37,606 nucleotides of DNA from Lobulomyces angularis (lineage: Eukaryota > Chytridiomycota > Chytridiomycetes > Lobulomycetales > Lobulomycetaceae), in assembly GCA_027604685.1 (NCBI GenBank), contig JADHYX010000194.1:1-37606 (forward strand), written 5' to 3'. Both the position numbers and the translations under genes were made by a program. The notes under the pieces are model-generated. The model made no database searches, had not been told where the DNA came from, and saw only the letters and a program-made list of their open reading frames with translations. This document shows, piece by piece, positions 1-11,872 of this stretch. Position 1 is the stretch's first letter; every line of letters starts with the position of its first letter.

Positions 1-994
1 AAAAACTTGGTATAGTTTCTCAGTGATGGATTTCAAAAGAACAGTTATCTTGAGAGTTAACAATAGATTATAAAACTATATTAGAGTTTATTGAACGGCC
101 ATTTAAATTTTAATTTTTGTAATCTGAATCCAATTCAATTAGCTTTATTAGATTTATTATTGTTTGGGAATCAATTCAGCATCTTCTTTTGATGCTTAAC
201 AAAGAGAAGAGTTGAGGGACATAAACTAACAGCACCTCTAACAGAAGCATTTAACTCTTCAATATTCATCCTTTCCTCATTGCATTATGCATTTTCATTA
301 AAAAGTTTGAAAAGTAAAGAAATAACAAAAAAGTTGAAAAACTTGTCTAATACCTTTGGATGGCATTAAAGTAAAAGCTACTTATGCTTAGCTAGCAGTT
401 TATTAAAATGAGAGTTTAAATGAATGATACTTTGAGAAAACAATTTCAGTGACAAACAACCTAGTCAAACATTTTAGTCACAAAAAAAAAAATTGACCAA
501 ATTATTATTTCCAATGCATGTTGCGAGTTGGCATTATTAAAATTTTGTGCTTCTCTAACGCAACTGCTTTTGAACCTGACAGGACACTTAATGAATTTTG
601 AAAGCTTAATTGGACTGTTAAATGAAAAACTGCCAAAATTGCTGAATGCATTATTATCTACTCACTCAGCCTTGAGTTGAAAAATCAAAAGAGTTATGCA
701 AACAATGTACTGTGTTTTGATTGCTTTTTTTTTCGAAAAAAAATTCAATTTCTTACGTCAAAGGTAAAAACAGGCTCCATTCTTTTTGAAGATCAGTTCC
801 TTCTATAACTTCAAAAAAATTAATTTTTTTTTTTATATTTTTTTTGAAGCATTTAAACCTCATAATTTTTTTTTTTTTTGCTATTATTAAAAACAGTTTT
901 GAATTTATCTTATCTGCCCTTTCTTTCATTTTTATAAAAAAAAGCATTTAATTTTTAAAATAAAGACTTTACAGCTGCAAAAAGCCCTAACAGC
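1..994. other. Left flank without a convincing gene
   Basis: About 1 kb of AT-rich sequence before the GPC1 start. The longest frames are an ATG-less plus-strand frame at 465-680 (72 codons including stop), a minus frame at 171-269 (32 residues) and a lysine-rich minus frame at 753-947 made largely of homopolymer codons. None has recognisable motifs or links to another exon by good splice sites. The stretch is longer than most gaps here, so a decayed gene or transposon is possible but not shown. Confidence 0.5.
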
Positions 995-2999
995 ATGACA
1001 GCTCATGGTAATAGTATTCATTTTTTTATTTTTATTTTATTAATTTCAGTTTTCTTTTTGAACTTAATTAGATTGTTCAAATTCTTCAGGTACTGTTATA
1101 GAGGGTTATACATTCCAAAATACATAATTAAAAAAATAAATTCTATTTAAATTGATAGATACTTCTGTTTCTCCAGTGTTGAGTGTTAGATCAAATTACT
1201 CACCTGCGTTGAGTCCAACTTTATCTGCTGCATCGTACGACGAGTTTTTAGACTTTGATGATCTTAGGTATTTTATTTCTTTCTATTTGTTTTATGAATA
1301 ATTTTTTTCTATTTAGCTTGGATTATGATGAAGATTTCCTTCACTTATTATTTGGTATTTCAATTCGTAAGCGTTTTCAATTGGTAATTATTTTAACTTT
1401 TTATAAAGTCTTTTTTTAATTTTTTTATAGTTAAAGGATAAAGCTAGAGGAAAGCACGCAGCATTAAAAACAAACTTAATTGTTAAAAAATCCAGTTTAA
1501 AAAAAAAATTACAACAACAAAAAACTGTGAAACTGAGAGATAAGTTTGCGTTCGTTTTAGGTAAAAATTAAAAAAAAAAAATTCCCAAAATTTTTTTTGG
1601 AATTTATATATTGTTAATGTTTTTTGAAAGGTGTAAGTAACTTGTGGATAACTCCAGTGTTAATAACAAGTTATCCCAATTTTGTTCCATTTTACTATGC
1701 AATGATTACCATTCCACTCATTGTTTTGCGATTCTTATTATATCGATCTAAAAAGTGGCATTATTTGTAATAAATATATATATGTATATATTTTTTATTG
1801 TTTTTTTTCAAATTCTTCTTCTTTAGTACTGCTGATCTTTGCTATGTTGTGAATTTTTTAACAGTTTTATGCCTTTATGCTTTCCCTTCATCGAATTTTA
1901 TGTTTATAGCTACTTTTTGTTTGGCTCACGGACCAGGTATCTAACTATTATTTATGGATTAAATATTTTGTAAATATAAAATTTTTTTTTAGTTGCTTGG
2001 GCCATTTATGCTTGGAGAAATTCTATGGTTTTTCACTCCGTTGATAAAATGACTTCTATTTGGATTCATTACATGCGTAATAGAATAATTTTTTTATAAG
2101 TAATTTTCAGTATTCTCATTTTTTCATTAGCTATGTTAGTGTTTTATACTATTCGTTGGTTGAGTTATAGGGATGTTACCGGTTTGCAATTACTTTTACT
2201 CAATTAACTTTGTGTTCTTTTTAGTTAAAGAGCTAAAATACAGTCATTTTGCCTACAATCCAAAGAATGAATTAGGAACTATGGAAGTTAGCTTTATAAA
2301 GTCACTCTTATATTCCATGGCCATTTATTTGTTCTGGCAAGTAGCTTATTACTATTTTATTTTAGTAAGGAAGGCGGATAAAGTTTTTAAAGGTGAACGA
2401 GCTACTTCCTTTACGTGGATGCTTGCAGATTATATGGTAAACAAAATAGAAATAAATAAAATCTTAAATGAAAAAAAAAAAAAATAGAAAAATAAACCTG
2501 ATTCTCCTTTAACAAAGTTGATGGTAAAAGTCGGAGAAAAGTATCACGTTTTTTGTTTTATGTCCCTAAATTTCATTTACGCAATTCTAACTACTATACC
2601 AACTTTTATATTTTATAAAAATTTTATTCTTCACACAACATTTTTGATAATTATGCTAATGATGTCAATATTTAATGGAGCAGATTATTACATTGAAGTT
2701 TTTAGTAAGCGCTATGGAATTGAATTGACCCAACTCGGCAGCCTTAACGAAGGTATAAAAAAAAAAATAGTTAATTTAATATTTTTTTTACAGAGGAAAC
2801 ATTATTGGAAGCAACCTTTGGATGCACTTCTTCAAGGGGAAAGGCTTTAAAAACCGAAAAACCTCATAAATTAAAAGAAGAAAATGTTGATTCGAATGAT
2901 ATAATGGATAAAATTCTTGACAAAGAAACATTTAACATTTCTGATGTCCAGAGAAGACTGAGTGTTAAAGATTTTTTGGAAGAAAAAAAAAATTGTTAG
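995..2999 (+). CDS. GPC1: Glycerophosphocholine acyltransferase 1 (GPC1 family, DUF2838)
   Basis: Eleven exons: 995-1007, 1159-1267, 1317-1383, 1431-1560, 1631-1766, 1827-1936, 1993-2076, 2131-2181, 2225-2436, 2488-2752, 2794-2999. Joined they give 460 codons in one frame, ending TAG. The family acylates glycerophosphocholine to lysophosphatidylcholine in ER-type membranes. Family-like motifs seen are KKWHYFTADLCYVVNFLT, AHGPVAWAIYAWRNSMVFHS, DKMTSIWIHYMPM and TIRWLSYRD, among several hydrophobic segments. The N-terminal 50 or so residues are Ser-rich and the C-terminal 70 are charged and probably cytosolic. Length fits yeast Gpc1 (about 430 residues). Exon 1 contributes only 13 coding bases. 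The first intron (151 nt) could end at 1158 or at the better pyrimidine tract ending 1176, which would remove six residues without changing frame. Confidence 0.88.
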
Positions 3000-3651
3000 A
3001 TAAAATTTAAAAATTTTATTTTCATTACTTCTTACTATATTTTTTATTACAAATTTTCATTTTGAAGAAAAACATTTTAATAACACTTATATACGTTCTT
3101 TACTACAAAAAATGAGCAGAAATAAAATTTATTTTGTAATCTTTGCATAGATAATTCATGGCTTTATAGTAATAGATGAAAAAAAAATAAACAAAGAAAA
3201 TTCAGATTTTTTAGCTCAAGTTTCAATAACAGTTATCAACAAATTGTAAACAGAAAATTAAATATTTGATGATAAATTATATTGTAATTAATAAATGAAG
3301 AAATTAAAAATAATTGATTTCCCAATCTGGAGTACGACTGTAATTTAGTTCATATATTCAGCACAAAATTGGCAAAAATATATACTATATATTTTAATGA
3401 GAAAACCTTCCAAGTTGATTTTTTTTTTTTACGGTTATAACTCATCTTTCAATAAATTAATAGGAAAATTAAGCAATAAAAAAAAAAAAAAAAAAAAATT
3501 TAAAAAAAATATGAATAAATTAAAAAAAAAAAAAAAATAATAATAATAATAATAATAAAAAATGTATGATAATAAAAAATTTTAAAAAATTAATTAGAGG
3601 TAATTAAATAAAAAAAAGGGAAAAGTATACATTAAACTAAATAAATAATGA
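3000..3651. other. Convergent 3' intergenic region, low complexity
   Basis: Lies between the stop codons of GPC1 (+) and RPA2 (-). It holds probable 3' UTRs, long A and T runs and a short TAA microsatellite. I see no open frame or RNA gene. Confidence 0.7.
3478..3558. repeat. A-runs and (TAA)7 microsatellite
   Basis: A 21-base A run (3478-3498), a second 16-base A run (3522-3537) and seven TAA units (3538-3558) lie within 81 bases of the convergent intergenic region. Likely replication-slippage products; length may be unreliable in an assembly. Confidence 0.9.
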
Positions 3652-6600
3652 TCAAAATTCTAATTTAAGTTTGACATTCATTGCTGTCAGTTCCGTACAA
3701 AGATATCTAAAAACAAAAGGTATAGCGATGACATCAACATCTTTTCCTTCTCCACATATTAAACAATATATTAGATTTTTTTCCGTTAGTGTTGAGTTTT
3801 TTTTTTGCGTCACTAAACTTAAAATGGTGCCACATTTGATACAGCAATGTGCCTGTGAATAATCTGAGCAGTTCATCAACCTATCTTGTAAGCAGAATGA
3901 AACTCCATGAGCTAACAAGGAATCACGCTCCATTTCTCCAAATCGTATACCACCTGCTCTTTTTCTTCCTTTTATTGGCTGTTGTGTCAAATTATGAACA
4001 GGCCCAGTTGTTCTTACTTGATATTTGTCTGAAACCATGTGACGCAAGCGCTGATAATATACCACCTAATTAGTTGAAAAAATTTAATAAAAAATAAGGT
4101 TTTTTTTCTTATTAACCCCAATATAAATGTCAGCCTTAAACTCTTTTCCAGTAATTCCACTGTACATAGGTTCATTTCCATGATAATTATAACCTGCTGC
4201 TTTTAGTTGCTCCCCAAAGTGTTCTGAAGCAGGGTTGTCCTCATTAAAAGTAAAAGGCGTGGAGTCTTGTGCTACACCATGCAGCGCACCAGCTTTTCCT
4301 GCTAATGATTCAATAATCATTCCAATCGTCATTCTAGAAGGGAAAGCATGTGGATTAATAATAATGTCAGGAACTATTCCTGATTCACAAAACGGCATAT
4401 CAATGATGGGCCACTTCTGAGATATAACTCCTTTTTGTCCATGTCTTGATGAGAATTTATCTCCCACTACTGGTGGACGACGAATTCTAAATTTAATGTG
4501 AATTTTTTGCAATGGTTCGTTCCCTTGATCGTTTCCTATATAACGTGAGTAATAAAAATTAAAAAAGTATTGTGTACCAATCAACCGAATTTCTTCAACA
4601 TACGACTCTTCCATAGATTTATACTTTTTTATTTCCACTTTACCAGTGACATCATCAACAATGGCATAAAGTGGATCACCGTTACTCATTTTTACCCCTA
4701 TATGAGGCAGACCATCTGTATCCAGATGTTCCTTGTATTTTTCCAACTTTTCTTTCGATAAACCGCTGCCGGAACTGATTAAACCAAAAAATTTAGTAAT
4801 TGGTTCGCCTTTGATTCTTTTTTCTGCCAAATTAATAAACTCGCTTTTATAAATTGTCCCATAACCATATCCTCTATCATGTGATCCTTTATTTATAATT
4901 GAAGCATCCTCCATATCGTAACCTATGCGCATAATTAAATAATACTTTTACTTAGAAAAATACCGGTGTAGGAAATAACAGCTATAACAGCATTCATTCC
5001 ATTAGGATACCCATCCATACCATATGTATCATGTAGCTTTGGTCTAACAACAGGAGTTTGCCCAGTCTGCAGTCTGTAAAGTTTATTATCCGTTCTATGT
5101 GGTAAGTTTATTGCAGGAGTACCCATAGATTGTTTTCCCATTTGACATTGATACATATTACGAGGAGACTGGTTAAAATCTGAAAAAGGTGTAAGATTTG
5201 CAACAACACTTAGAATATCGGTTGGGGCAAAATCCTGATGAGTAGTAATCCCCGGTACAATATCTTCTTTCATGCAAGCAATATTCATATAAACTTGCTC
5301 AAAAGTACCGACAGAATCTGTGCTACTAGTCAATAAATACTTTACAGGACGCATCATCCTTGAAAGACTAGAAAATAAGAATAGTCCGGGATATTGGCCA
5401 GCATTTGTTGGCAAAACAAGTCCAATTTCCAAATCTAGTGGTACCTTTATATCTTTAAAAAAAGAAAATGCTTATTTAAACATAATACCCCTTTTCCATT
5501 TTCAACTTTCCATGAACGTAGTTGTTGTGCTATTTTTATGCCAGTAGTATCATTACACCAACCAACAATTTTACCATCTAGTTGTATGCTTAAAATGGCA
5601 TCAACATCATTTTCGTCAAATTTTGGTTTTGTCAAAATTGAAGAAACTCCTGGGAAGCTGGATATCAAACCAGCCAGTTTTGAACAATCCAAAGGCGTGG
5701 TTATAATTTTACAGTTGTGACTCAAATGATTCAATAAACCACACGGAGAACCATCAGGAGTGTGGACTGGACAAAGAAATCCCCAGGATTCCGGTAGTAA
5801 TTTCCTGACTGTAGTGGTTTTTAATTCAGCAAAAAATGACCCTCTGTGCACGGATCTGAAATGTGATAAGTATCTGTAAAAATTTAATTTTTCTGCTACA
5901 ACAGTATAACCAGAAGTTTGTTGCAAATCCAGTCCTGTATTACTAACCAAATTTCCTGTCGCTAAAAAATACTCCATTTTTCTACCAATGTCAGTATTTA
6001 TTTTTCCAAGAGTTTTGAGAATGTATTTTTCTACAAAAATTTATAAAAATTGATGCAAAAAAATTTTTCTTACTATCTTGAAAATTAACGATTGCGGGAG
6101 TTTTCCTTTGATCGATTTTAATTTGAGTTTTAAAACTGTCTAAAATATCATTAAATTTTTCCTAAAAACATTAAAACAAAAAAATTTTCCTCATTTATTA
6201 CTTTCATGTAATTAGAATAAAGATGACCGCCTAGTAAAATTTCTTGATGCTGTGGAGAATCAGGGTTATCTTCAGCGCATTCACCAGCAGAAAGTGCATA
6301 GAGCTTTTGTATCATAAATCTATATAGGTAACAAAATTTTTATACGTTTTATCTAAAAAATTTTACTGACATTAAAAGTTCAAATTTGTCTCTATTATTG
6401 TTTAAGTGAACCAATACCACTTCCTTTAATAGTTCTTCACCAACTTCCTCTTGCGTTAAATCCTGCTTTGAATCCAACAAAACATGAAACTTAGAACCTA
6501 AATATTCTAGAGCACTCTTCCGCGTTGTAGGTAACCCTAATACACCAGAAGAGTTTCTTAACAGTAATTCAATTCTGTCCGTTAAATAGGAGTTTTTCAG

Positions 6601-7452
6601 ATTACTACCAGCAGTCAACGATTCAAAAATATCTATATCAGTAGATAGATTCGTCAGTGCTCTCAAAATTAAAACAACTGGGATGAGGAATTCTTGTTTT
6701 CTGTAAGAAAATCGAAAAAATATAGAGCCATCTCTACAATAGTTTAACGCATTAGTTTGAGATGATTCGTCTTTTCTAACGCATCTAATTTGTGTTCCAA
6801 AAGGAGTAAACGTTGGACCTCTGTTAGCAAATGACGAACGAATAATTCCGATAACATGATTTCTCCTTGGAACGATAAGCAGTCGTATCAAACGCTCAAT
6901 TCCATTGACAATAAAATAACCCCCAAATTCTTCCGGGTCCTCTCTATGTTTAATTAATTCGCTAGGTGACTTCCCTTCTAAGTTACATTTTGTGCTTTTG
7001 ACCAAAATTGGAACATAGCCCAAGGCTTTTTGTTCTACTTGAATAGGCCCATCATTGACTTTCCAACAAAATTTTGCTGACAACTTACTTTTATAAGAAA
7101 TGCCTCTTTCGCGACATTCACTTGGATATAATGGGACAACCTTTGCGGATTTTACACCCTCAATAATTGGTTTTCCTATAAATATTTTTTCAAACCAAAC
7201 TGCACAAGTAATTAAAAATGAAAAAAGAAGGTTTACTTTACAATGAATCGACGTGCCATCACTGTTAACAAGATATTTGTTCTTTTTGATTAATGACAAA
7301 CTTTCATTCAGCAAATTGGATTTTGAGTCAAAAATGTTGTTAAAGCTTTGAATGTGAGGTTGCGAAAGAGAAGCTAACTTAGGAAAATGCGTTTCGGTGT
7401 TTGATGGATTGATTGACCTCGCAACATTTTCCAAAGTATTAAATTGAGTCAT
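3652..7452 (-). CDS. RPA2: DNA-directed RNA polymerase I second largest subunit (RPA135/POLR1B)
   Basis: Seven exons on the minus strand: 7452-6371, 6319-6202, 6161-6074, 6030-5489, 5444-4964, 4922-4117, 4065-3652; 1176 codons, ending TGA. The protein is the beta-like catalytic subunit of Pol I, which transcribes the large rRNA precursor in the nucleolus. Visible family motifs are [27 protein letters not shown], the [11 protein letters not shown] segment, [12 protein letters not shown] in the active-site region, [17 protein letters not shown] and a C-terminal zinc ribbon with two CxxC pairs (CIKC and CLIC). The segments [10 protein letters not shown] and AMNVKL match Pol I rather than Pol II or III. 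Length agrees with human POLR1B (1135). Introns are 40-51 nt. The first donor is GTCAGT: using it gives [17 protein letters not shown], which fits the family, whereas the nearby GTAAAA does not. Confidence 0.97.
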
Positions 7453-7840
7453 AATCGTTAATAATTAAATCTCAGTAAGAATTTTGAAAATTGGTGTTTG
7501 ATCAAGAACCAAAACCAAAAAAAAAAAAAAAAAAAAACCAATTAGTATAAAATAAATTAAAATAATTTTAGTATTGTAAAATAATACCAAATTAAAAATT
7601 TTAAAAAAACCAAAAAATTTTTAGGAATAGACTATTTTAAGTAATGGATTAGTTAAAAATTATTTTTTCTCAAAAATTTTCCGTCAAAAAAAAAAGTAAA
7701 ACTACTATCTGATAGTTCATTCTTTTTGTAGAAAATAGTTACTGTAATTAGAATTTCGGATTTTACTCAGAAAATTTTTAAAGTATAATTAGTACACAAA
7801 ATTGCAACTACAATTACTTGTTTATATAAATTTAACCGAA
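7453..7840. other. RPA2 upstream region / RPN13 downstream region
   Basis: A 388-bp gap between two minus-strand genes, so it should hold the RPA2 promoter and the RPN13 3' UTR. A 21-base A run sits at 7517-7537, about 65-85 bases upstream of the RPA2 start. No other element is recognised. Confidence 0.6.
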
Positions 7841-8905
7841 TTATTGGCCCTTAGATTGCTCTCTTACAGCTTTTAAAAAACTTCTAACGCTATTAATGTT
7901 ATATGGCAAGCCAAACTCCCTTAACAAGGGACCTAACTGCCCGCTTTTTAAAGCTTGACCAAAGCTTCTCATGGAAGAAAGAAACTGAAAATGATTTTGG
8001 TGTCAAAGTGTATTAAAAAATTACCTGTGGGCATCTCACTATATCTTTTAATTCCTCTTGTGTAGGTGGAGAACCCTCTGGTAGATAGCTCAACAGCTCT
8101 TTAAAAATAAATGTTGAAGCAAAAATAAATAAAATATACCTTCCACTACTTTCGGGTCATCTAACAGTGGTAACAGCACCCTAGAATTCAATACTTCGCT
8201 AAACTCTATATCTTGTTGCTGACTGGAAGAATCGATTCCTTGTCCTAAAGTAGCTAAAATATTTCTCAGTTGATTCTGTAATTCAGGTTGAGTATTAGCT
8301 TGTTGATGAGTTTGAACTTGTGGTGCAACAACGTCAGGAATCTTAGGAGTTGGAAAATTCATCGAAGAAACGTCAGACAGAGGGCTAGTCATATCATAAT
8401 CTTCCTCAACTCCAAAATTTTCAATTACATGCTTAAATTCATTAGTGAGCCTATCTATTTCTTGTTTAGTTGAAGTTTCTTGCAACCAAAAAAAGTTCTT
8501 TTCTGAAGAGGATTTAAATTTTAAGAGAAATAAACTGGAAGACTAAAATTTTTAATTAGTTAAAGTAACTTATAAATAATTTATTATGAATAAGTTTAAT
8601 ATATTTTGCGTACAAGCTCTTTAAATTCCGCGTCAAATGGAAACAAAATTTTGTCATCTTCAACTTCATTTGTTATTCTATTCTTAAAATAGAAATGAAG
8701 TAACTGATCATCCTCTGACTGCCTTAAGTAAATTAAGCTAAAGGAATAAATGTTTAATTTCAGTTCAGTAAAATTAGAGTAAACCAAAAAGATTGAACAA
8801 ATTCGAAAAAAATAAAAAAAATTAATACCCTTTTGAATCTGGAATTGCTACAACTTTTTTATTTTCGAATAAACATTTTCCCACTTTCATTTCTACTAAA
8901 TTCAT
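7841..8905 (-). CDS. RPN13: 26S proteasome ubiquitin receptor Rpn13 (ADRM1)
   Basis: Five exons: 8905-8829, 8737-8614, 8542-8140, 8098-8025, 7984-7841; 273 residues. Rpn13 binds ubiquitin chains and docks the deubiquitinase Uch37 on the proteasome base. The N-terminal Pru domain (about residues 1-110) is clear: MNLVEMKVGK, KGLIYLRQSEDDQLLHFYFK, DDKILFPFDAEFKEL and LLKFKSSSEKNFFWLQE match the ADRM1 pattern strand by strand. The C-terminal DEUBAD domain (about 190-270) shows VVEELLSYLPEGSPPTQEEL, ALKSGQLGPLLREFGLP and FLKAV. The linker is Gln/Pro-rich. Human ADRM1 is longer (407), mainly through the linker. Unlike the short budding-yeast Rpn13, which has only Pru, this protein keeps both domains. 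Confidence 0.95.
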
Positions 8906-9185
8906 ATTGATTAAATTAGATTAGATTTCAATGTTTTTTTTTTTTTCAGAATAATTGATTTTTGAAGAGCCAAAAAACTATTATACTTTTTGGTGGGAGT
9001 TTAAGTTAACAAAAAATTTCATATTGGTGTGAATAAAAAAAATCTATGTATAATACTTAAAAATAATAAAACTATTTCTACTTCTAAAGGTACAGTTTTG
9101 CCATAAAAAACAATTAAGTTCAAAATGTTAAGGTAAACTTAATTAATTTTGTGAGAAAAGAAAATAAATATGTTAAGTGAATAAA
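8906..9185. other. RPN13 upstream region
   Basis: A 280-bp AT-rich gap between two minus-strand genes, expected to hold the RPN13 promoter and the 3' UTR of the orphan gene. A T run lies at about 8936-8946. Nothing else is recognised. Confidence 0.5.
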
Positions 9186-9788
9186 TTACAACAGTTCTTC
9201 AACATAAATTTTTTTTTTATTACTTTTATTGAAGTTCTGGTAAAATAATAGGAAAAATTTATCAAATCTTCCAGTTTTATAGTAAGCTTTAAGATCATTT
9301 TTAAATTTTTCTTTGCTTATTAACTTTTTTGTAAACAAAATTGATCCAGACATTTTTGGTTCCTCTTTTCGCTTAGATGGGTTTATATTTTTAACAACTT
9401 CTTCCTCAAAAAACAAGTGCTGTTCATATTCTTTTATTTTGCAGTTACTATGAAATTTATTGAGTAAAATAAGTTTCTCCTTAATTAAACTTTCACTTAA
9501 TAGCATTTGAAATTCGCAATTGTTTGCTTCTGGTATTTTTTCTCTTAAACTTGACTTAATATTGTTAAAGTTAGATGATATAGTAGCGGTGGAGTTGATA
9601 GAATCCACCGACAAGGACAATTTCAAAGGTGTGTGTTTATGTGCTGAAGAAAACACACTTGAGCTTGAAAAATTATTATTGTGTGGGGTGTTGAAAGAAG
9701 CACCACCGTAACAATCTGAACTTTCAAGCGATTCGCATGTTGAAGCTGAGTTGATAGAACGGTTCCAATCAACAGATAAAGAGGCCAT
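9186..9788 (-). CDS. Hypothetical protein, Ser/Asn-rich, single exon
   Basis: An uninterrupted frame of 200 residues starting MASLSVDWN; I do not recognise the family. Residues 1-75 are rich in Ser, Asn and Thr and probably disordered. The last 60 residues are basic and helical-looking, with LISKEKFKNDLKAYYKTGRF followed by DKFFLLFYQNF; this faintly recalls the small helical harmonin-N-like domains, a guess only. It is divergent from the Derlin gene with a 235-bp gap. A 200-codon frame is unusual by chance at this AT content, which is the main reason to call it real. Confidence 0.6.
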   Translation of the reverse strand: MASLSVDWNRSINSASTCESLESSDCYGGASFNTPHNNNFSSSSVFSSAHKHTPLKLSLSVDSINSTATISSNFNNIKSSLREKIPEANNCEFQMLLSESLIKEKLILLNKFHSNCKIKEYEQHLFFEEEVVKNINPSKRKEEPKMSGSILFTKKLISKEKFKNDLKAYYKTGRFDKFFLLFYQNFNKSNKKKIYVEELL

Positions 9789-10023
9789 TTTTTAACTAAA
9801 AATTTTTATTTACAAATTGACAACAATTTTTATTTCATGTAGTTACACAGAGTTTTCTTCCAGAATATATAATTAAAATTTTTTTAACCACATATTACAT
9901 TTTTTCAAATCAAAAGCTATATCGAATCAAACAAAATTTAACATTCCACCTTTAAATATTATTAAACTGTTTATTTAATTTACTCTTTTAAACTGTATTC
10001 AATCTCAAAATCAAAACAAAAAA

Positions 10024-11207
10024 ATGATTCCTGTTGAAGAGTGGTAAAAATTTGTTATTTTTTTTTAATTTCATCATTAAAAATTTTATAAAGGTTTTAT
10101 GAAATTCCTATTGTTTCAAGAAGCTACGTTACATTGGTTTTTTTAACAACGCTGGCTTGTGTATAAAATTTTTATAAAATTTAAAATTGACAAATTTACA
10201 GCAATTAGAATTAGTTGCTCCATTCCATCTCTATTTTAACTGGGACATGATACTGCGTGGTCAATATTGGAGACTTTTTACTAGCTTTTTTTATTGTGGA
10301 GGATTTTCGGTGGATTTTTTATTTCATATGTTTTTTTTGTAAGATTTCGTTTCCATTTGCATTCATTCTTTAATATTTTTTTTAAATTCGAATAGAGTAC
10401 GTTACTCTAGAATGTTAGAAGAAGGTTCATTTAGAGGCAGGACTTTGGATTTCTTGTGGATGCTACTATTGGGTGCAACCTCTATGGTGGTAAATGGAAA
10501 CTTAAAGTTTATTAATTAATGGCTTGTTTTTTTATTTTTTTTTAGCTTATTGTGCCTTTAATAAATTCTCGAGTTCATATACCATTCTTATCATCACCTT
10601 TGACTTTTATGCTAGTTTATATATGGTCTAGAAGGAATCCTTATATTAAAATGAACTTTTTGGGTTTATTTACATTTACTGCTCCCTATTTACCGTGGGT
10701 TTTATTGGGGTTCACTGTTTTGTTAAATAACTTTTTTCCAGGTAATTTTAGAATAATCAGATGAATGTCTTTAATTTTATAGCCGGAGATCTGTTAGGCA
10801 TGGCCGTCGCCCATGTTTATTACTTTTTCGAAGATGTTTATCCCAGAATGGATGGAAGCAATGGATGGAGATTATTTCAAACTCCAAAAATATTTAAATA
10901 TTTACTGGAAGATATTTGGAGTTCTAGAGATCCATCAATTGCGGATCTTCCAGCAAATATGAATAATTTAGATAATGAGATTGTTATGGAAGATGTTAAT
11001 CATCCAGATATTAGTTTAGCACAAGATGAAGTACCTAATCCAAATGTCGCTGTAGATGAAAAAGAGGTAGTAATCGAGTCGAATGTTGAAGTGAAAGTTA
11101 CAAGTGAATTTAAGAATGCAGAAAATGTTAGCAGCCAAATCGGAGCAGAGTCTTCAATTAGACAGAGGCATATAAAGGAAGAAGATTTAAAAGAAAATTT
11201 GGATTGA
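10024..11207 (+). CDS. Derlin, ER-associated degradation rhomboid pseudoprotease
   Basis: Six exons: 10024-10043, 10094-10160, 10202-10338, 10396-10489, 10546-10741, 10783-11207; 312 residues, TGA stop. Derlins form part of the ER retrotranslocation channel that delivers misfolded proteins to Cdc48/p97 and the proteasome. Diagnostic blocks are [57 protein letters not shown] and [18 protein letters not shown]. They are closest to the Derlin-2/3 pattern and span about six membrane helices; the rhomboid Ser-His catalytic pair is not expected. After about residue 213 there is a roughly 100-residue acidic tail not present in the 239-residue human Derlin-2; I see no clear p97-binding SHP box in it. 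The donor of intron 4 could be one codon earlier (GTGGTA instead of GTAAAT). Confidence 0.95.
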
Positions 11208-11872
11208 CATGTATACTTTGACTGGCAAAGCTTTTAATGTACTCGATATATGATTATTAGAAGTTTTTGAATATATATATATATTTTAAATTTTGATTTC
11301 AACTTTATATGAATTTTTTAATTTTTATTTATATTTTACATTATTTTTTTTTTGATTTTAGAAATAAAATTAATGAAAAATTCAAAATTAACCTAAAAAA
11401 ACCTTAGTATTTTTACTAGACATATATATTTGTAGTAATATTTTTTTTTTTATATAAATTTTCATTTTGATTATTGTAGTTAAATTGTTTTTTAATTTTC
11501 TCATAATTATTATTTTCATCCACATTTCACTTTTTGTAGACTAATATTTTTTTAAATTTTAAGTTATTTCCAAAGAGTACATACAATTTTTCCAAAATAT
11601 AAAATGACAAGATTTGATTCCAACTAGTTAATAAATGATAAAAATTTTTATATGTTTCCATTCTTTTAAACTAACTTAACAGGAATGCTGGAGACAGATT
11701 GTCAATTAGCCATGACCAATACAAGATACCGTTTTCTAAGTTCTTCTTTTTTTTTATAAGTTGCAAAATGTTTTTAATCCAATCAGAAACTTAAATCCAA
11801 TCAAAATAAAATTTTATTAGAAAATAATTTAATAGTTCAAAAGCAGAAAATTATTTCATCTATAAAATAATA
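11208..11872. other. Derlin 3' region and PKA-R promoter
   Basis: A 665-bp gap between two plus-strand genes. The left part has an AT dinucleotide stretch (about 11271-11285) and an AATAAA at about 11363, a plausible poly(A) signal for the Derlin gene. The right part holds two CCAAT motifs upstream of PKA-R. No gene seen. Confidence 0.6.
11779..11801 (+). promoter_or_regulatory. Tandem CCAAT boxes upstream of PKA-R
   Basis: Two CCAATC motifs (11779 and 11797) lie 18 bases apart, 72-94 bases before the PKA-R start codon. CCAAT pairs at this distance are typical binding sites of the NF-Y/HAP complex in opisthokonts. The role is inferred from position and sequence only. Confidence 0.4.

Noticed and set aside
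753..947. 64-residue minus-strand Lys/Phe-rich frame in the left flank
   Set aside because: Mostly homopolymer A/T codons, no motif, no plausible splicing partner.
6349..6370. RPA2 first intron starting at GTAAAA rather than GTCAGT
   Set aside because: The GTAAAA donor breaks phase with the next exon; GTCAGT keeps frame and yields the conserved [13 protein letters not shown] sequence.
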